DNA of 14,471 nt from Acidimicrobiia bacterium (GTDB lineage: Bacteria; Actinomycetota; Acidimicrobiia; Spongiisociales; UBA5794). The notes under the pieces were generated by a model, which had not been told where the DNA came from, made no database searches, and saw only the letters and a program-made list of their open reading frames with translations. The DNA is taken from contig JAUVNV010000029.1 in the NCBI GenBank assembly GCA_030599515.1, forward strand, positions 1 to 14,471, given 5' to 3'. The first letter of the stretch is position 1, and every line of letters starts with the position of its first letter. This document shows positions 14,083-14,471 of this stretch, piece by piece. The translations under genes and the position numbers were made by a program.

Positions 14083-14471
14083 ATGTCCAATCCCACTGTG
14101 ATCGAGATCGTTGCTGACAGCCCGGCCGCCGCGGCGGGGTTGTCGATCGGTGATGAACTCGTCGCTGTGAACGGCGTCGTTCCGTCTGACGTGATCGAGT
14201 ATCAGCAACTCATCGACGACCCGGAACCCGAGGTCACGATCCGAGATGAGAGCGGGGAGCGAACGATCCGTCTCGACAAGATCGCCGGCGAGCCCCTGGG
14301 GATCAGGCTCTCATCGTCGATCTTCGACCGGGTCCAAACGTGCGACAACCACTGCGAGTTCTGTTTCATCTACCAGCTGCCCCCGGGGATGCGTGAGTCG
14401 CTGTACCTCAAGGACGACGACTACCGCCTCTCGTTTCTCTACGGGAACTTCACGACGCTGACCCGCTTCAC
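14083..14471 (+). CDS. DUF512-type PDZ / radical-SAM protein, 3' part outside window
   Basis: Only the first 129 codons are present; no stop occurs before the window edge. An N-terminal PDZ-like domain (about residues 4-60) has ADSPAAAAGLSIGDELVAVNG. Then comes the radical-SAM cluster motif C87-x3-C91-x2-C94 (CDNHCEFC), followed by FIYQLPPGMRESLYLKDDDY and RLSFLYGNFTTLTRF. These match the conserved core of the DUF512 family, putative radical-SAM enzymes of unknown function. Family members usually run over 400 residues, so two thirds are missing. ATG 14083 is chosen from the PDZ start and a TACCAT-N8-ATG layout. It is divergent from ispH with 56 bases between. In other genomes this gene often lies by der (engA); whether der follows cannot be seen here. 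Confidence 0.9.
   Translation, partial: MSNPTVIEIVADSPAAAAGLSIGDELVAVNGVVPSDVIEYQQLIDDPEPEVTIRDESGERTIRLDKIAGEPLGIRLSSSIFDRVQTCDNHCEFCFIYQLPPGMRESLYLKDDDYRLSFLYGNFTTLTRF

Overview
This window is a dense run of core housekeeping genes from a high-GC bacterium, most likely an actinobacterium (perhaps Acidimicrobiia-like; the class is inferred). The main evidence is gene order. The sequence HAD phosphatase, small ORF, tlyA, nadK, recN, pyrG, NUDIX, xerD, scpA, scpB, rluB, cmk follows the Mycobacterium tuberculosis order around Rv1692-Rv1712 as I remember it. Differences are that recN and pyrG are adjacent, a DksA/TraR zinc-finger gene and an HD-domain gene lie between xerD and scpA, and aroA sits between rluB and cmk.

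Layout. Bases 1-98 are a tandem repeat of a 7-bp unit cut by the window edge. Bases 99-215 hold no gene I can support. A first co-directional block (about 216-4933) carries a GNAT acetyltransferase, a HAD phosphatase, a 58-residue acidic protein, tlyA, nadK and recN, mostly joined by 4-8 base overlaps. A weak promoter-like site precedes pyrG, which is followed almost without gaps by a NUDIX hydrolase, xerD, the DksA/TraR-like gene and the HD gene. A near-leaderless promoter seems to restart transcription at scpA, followed by scpB, rluB, aroA and cmk, all overlapping. cmk converges on ispH (minus strand) across a 19-bp stem-loop. ispH diverges from a partial PDZ/radical-SAM (DUF512-type) gene that runs off the right edge.

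The genes serve nucleotide and cofactor supply (pyrG, cmk, nadK, NUDIX), DNA repair and chromosome segregation (recN, xerD, scpA, scpB), rRNA modification (tlyA, rluB), and aromatic and isoprenoid precursor synthesis (aroA, ispH). No mobile element, CRISPR array, rRNA or tRNA gene was seen.

I found no clear undescribed multi-gene system. The points most worth a second look are small. rluB and tlyA, both with S4 RNA-binding domains, appear to start at non-standard codons (ATC and CTG). Three genes share a TANNNT-N7/8-ATG layout that suggests leaderless transcripts. Two intergenic elements are built on a 7-base period.
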